A DNA stretch of 64,000 nucleotides from Tenuifilaceae bacterium CYCD (GTDB lineage: Bacteria > Bacteroidota > Bacteroidia > Bacteroidales > Tenuifilaceae), in NCBI GenBank assembly GCA_036322835.1, contig AP027304.1, forward strand, positions 496,001 to 560,000, given 5' to 3'. Below, one piece after another: positions 63,999 through 64,000 of the stretch (within the stretch, counting starts at the first letter, position 1; every line of letters begins with the position of its first letter). The position numbers and the translations under genes are program-made. Below the pieces are notes generated by a model. It was not told the DNA's origin. It saw only the letters and a program-made list of their open reading frames with translations, and searched no databases.

Positions 63999-64000
63999 CC

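Larger units (their letters stand above)
46932..64000. mobile_element. Integrative mobilizable element, right end outside the window
   Basis: The boundary is the tRNA fragment at 46932-46952, with the tyrosine recombinase 170 bases inside. Relaxase, MobC-type, primase-like and replication-type genes occupy 60.4-63.7 kb. No conjugation (tra) or type IV coupling genes are seen, so within the window it is mobilizable rather than self-transmissible. No second copy of the tRNA core occurs before 64000. Confidence 0.78.

Overview
The window comes from a member of the phylum Bacteroidota, most likely the order Bacteroidales/Marinilabiliales. The DNA is AT-rich. Promoters carry the TAnnTTTG -7 box of this phylum, and starts generally lack a Shine-Dalgarno sequence. 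Several families largely confined to Bacteroidota occur (DUF2851, DUF3109, DUF4294, FISUMP surface domains, Bacteroidota-type ECF sigma factors). This is inferred from gene content; no 16S gene is present.

Positions 1-39.4 kb are ordinary chromosome with short operons. They hold two tandem L,D-transpeptidases; a DUF4130/radical-SAM DNA-repair-type pair divergent from a LexA-like regulator; an M20 amidohydrolase; tRNA-Pro; a GH13 amylase; rpsO-pnp; prolyl oligopeptidase; a deoxynucleoside kinase; an OmpA/TPR lipoprotein; sucC; arginine deiminase; gcvP; pcm; a sugar-phosphate transferase; gpmI; tRNA-Phe; an M16 peptidase; and a MerR regulator with the residues of a B12 photoreceptor (CarH-like), followed by an ECF sigma gene.

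Positions 40.1-46.9 kb are accessory chromosome. An intact 999-bp IS1595-family element has a perfect 8-bp target duplication. Next is a four-gene module: an ECF sigma factor and an overlapping TPR anti-sigma-like membrane protein, convergent with a small double-glycine-leader peptide gene and a TPR-CHAT caspase-like protease. This combination of sigma factor, anti-sigma, CHAT protease and peptide is the strongest candidate for an undescribed system in the window.

From about 46.93 kb to the right edge lies an integrative mobilizable element. Its left boundary is the severed 3' end of a tRNA gene (probably tRNA-Leu), still followed by that gene's terminator, with a tyrosine recombinase just inside. 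The cargo is a lone PD-(D/E)XK nuclease-like gene, a multi-hairpin putative structured RNA, an exported caspase operon (C14 caspase, secreted protein, repeat/FISUMP lipoprotein), a two-gene unit with a SIR2 domain, and a toxin-antitoxin-SecB-like chaperone (TAC) operon. The mobility genes follow: a membrane coiled-coil protein, MobA-type relaxase, MobC-type accessory protein, candidate oriT, toprim primase-like protein and a winged-helix replication-type protein with an upstream palindromic operator. The far end and the intact tRNA should lie beyond 64 kb.
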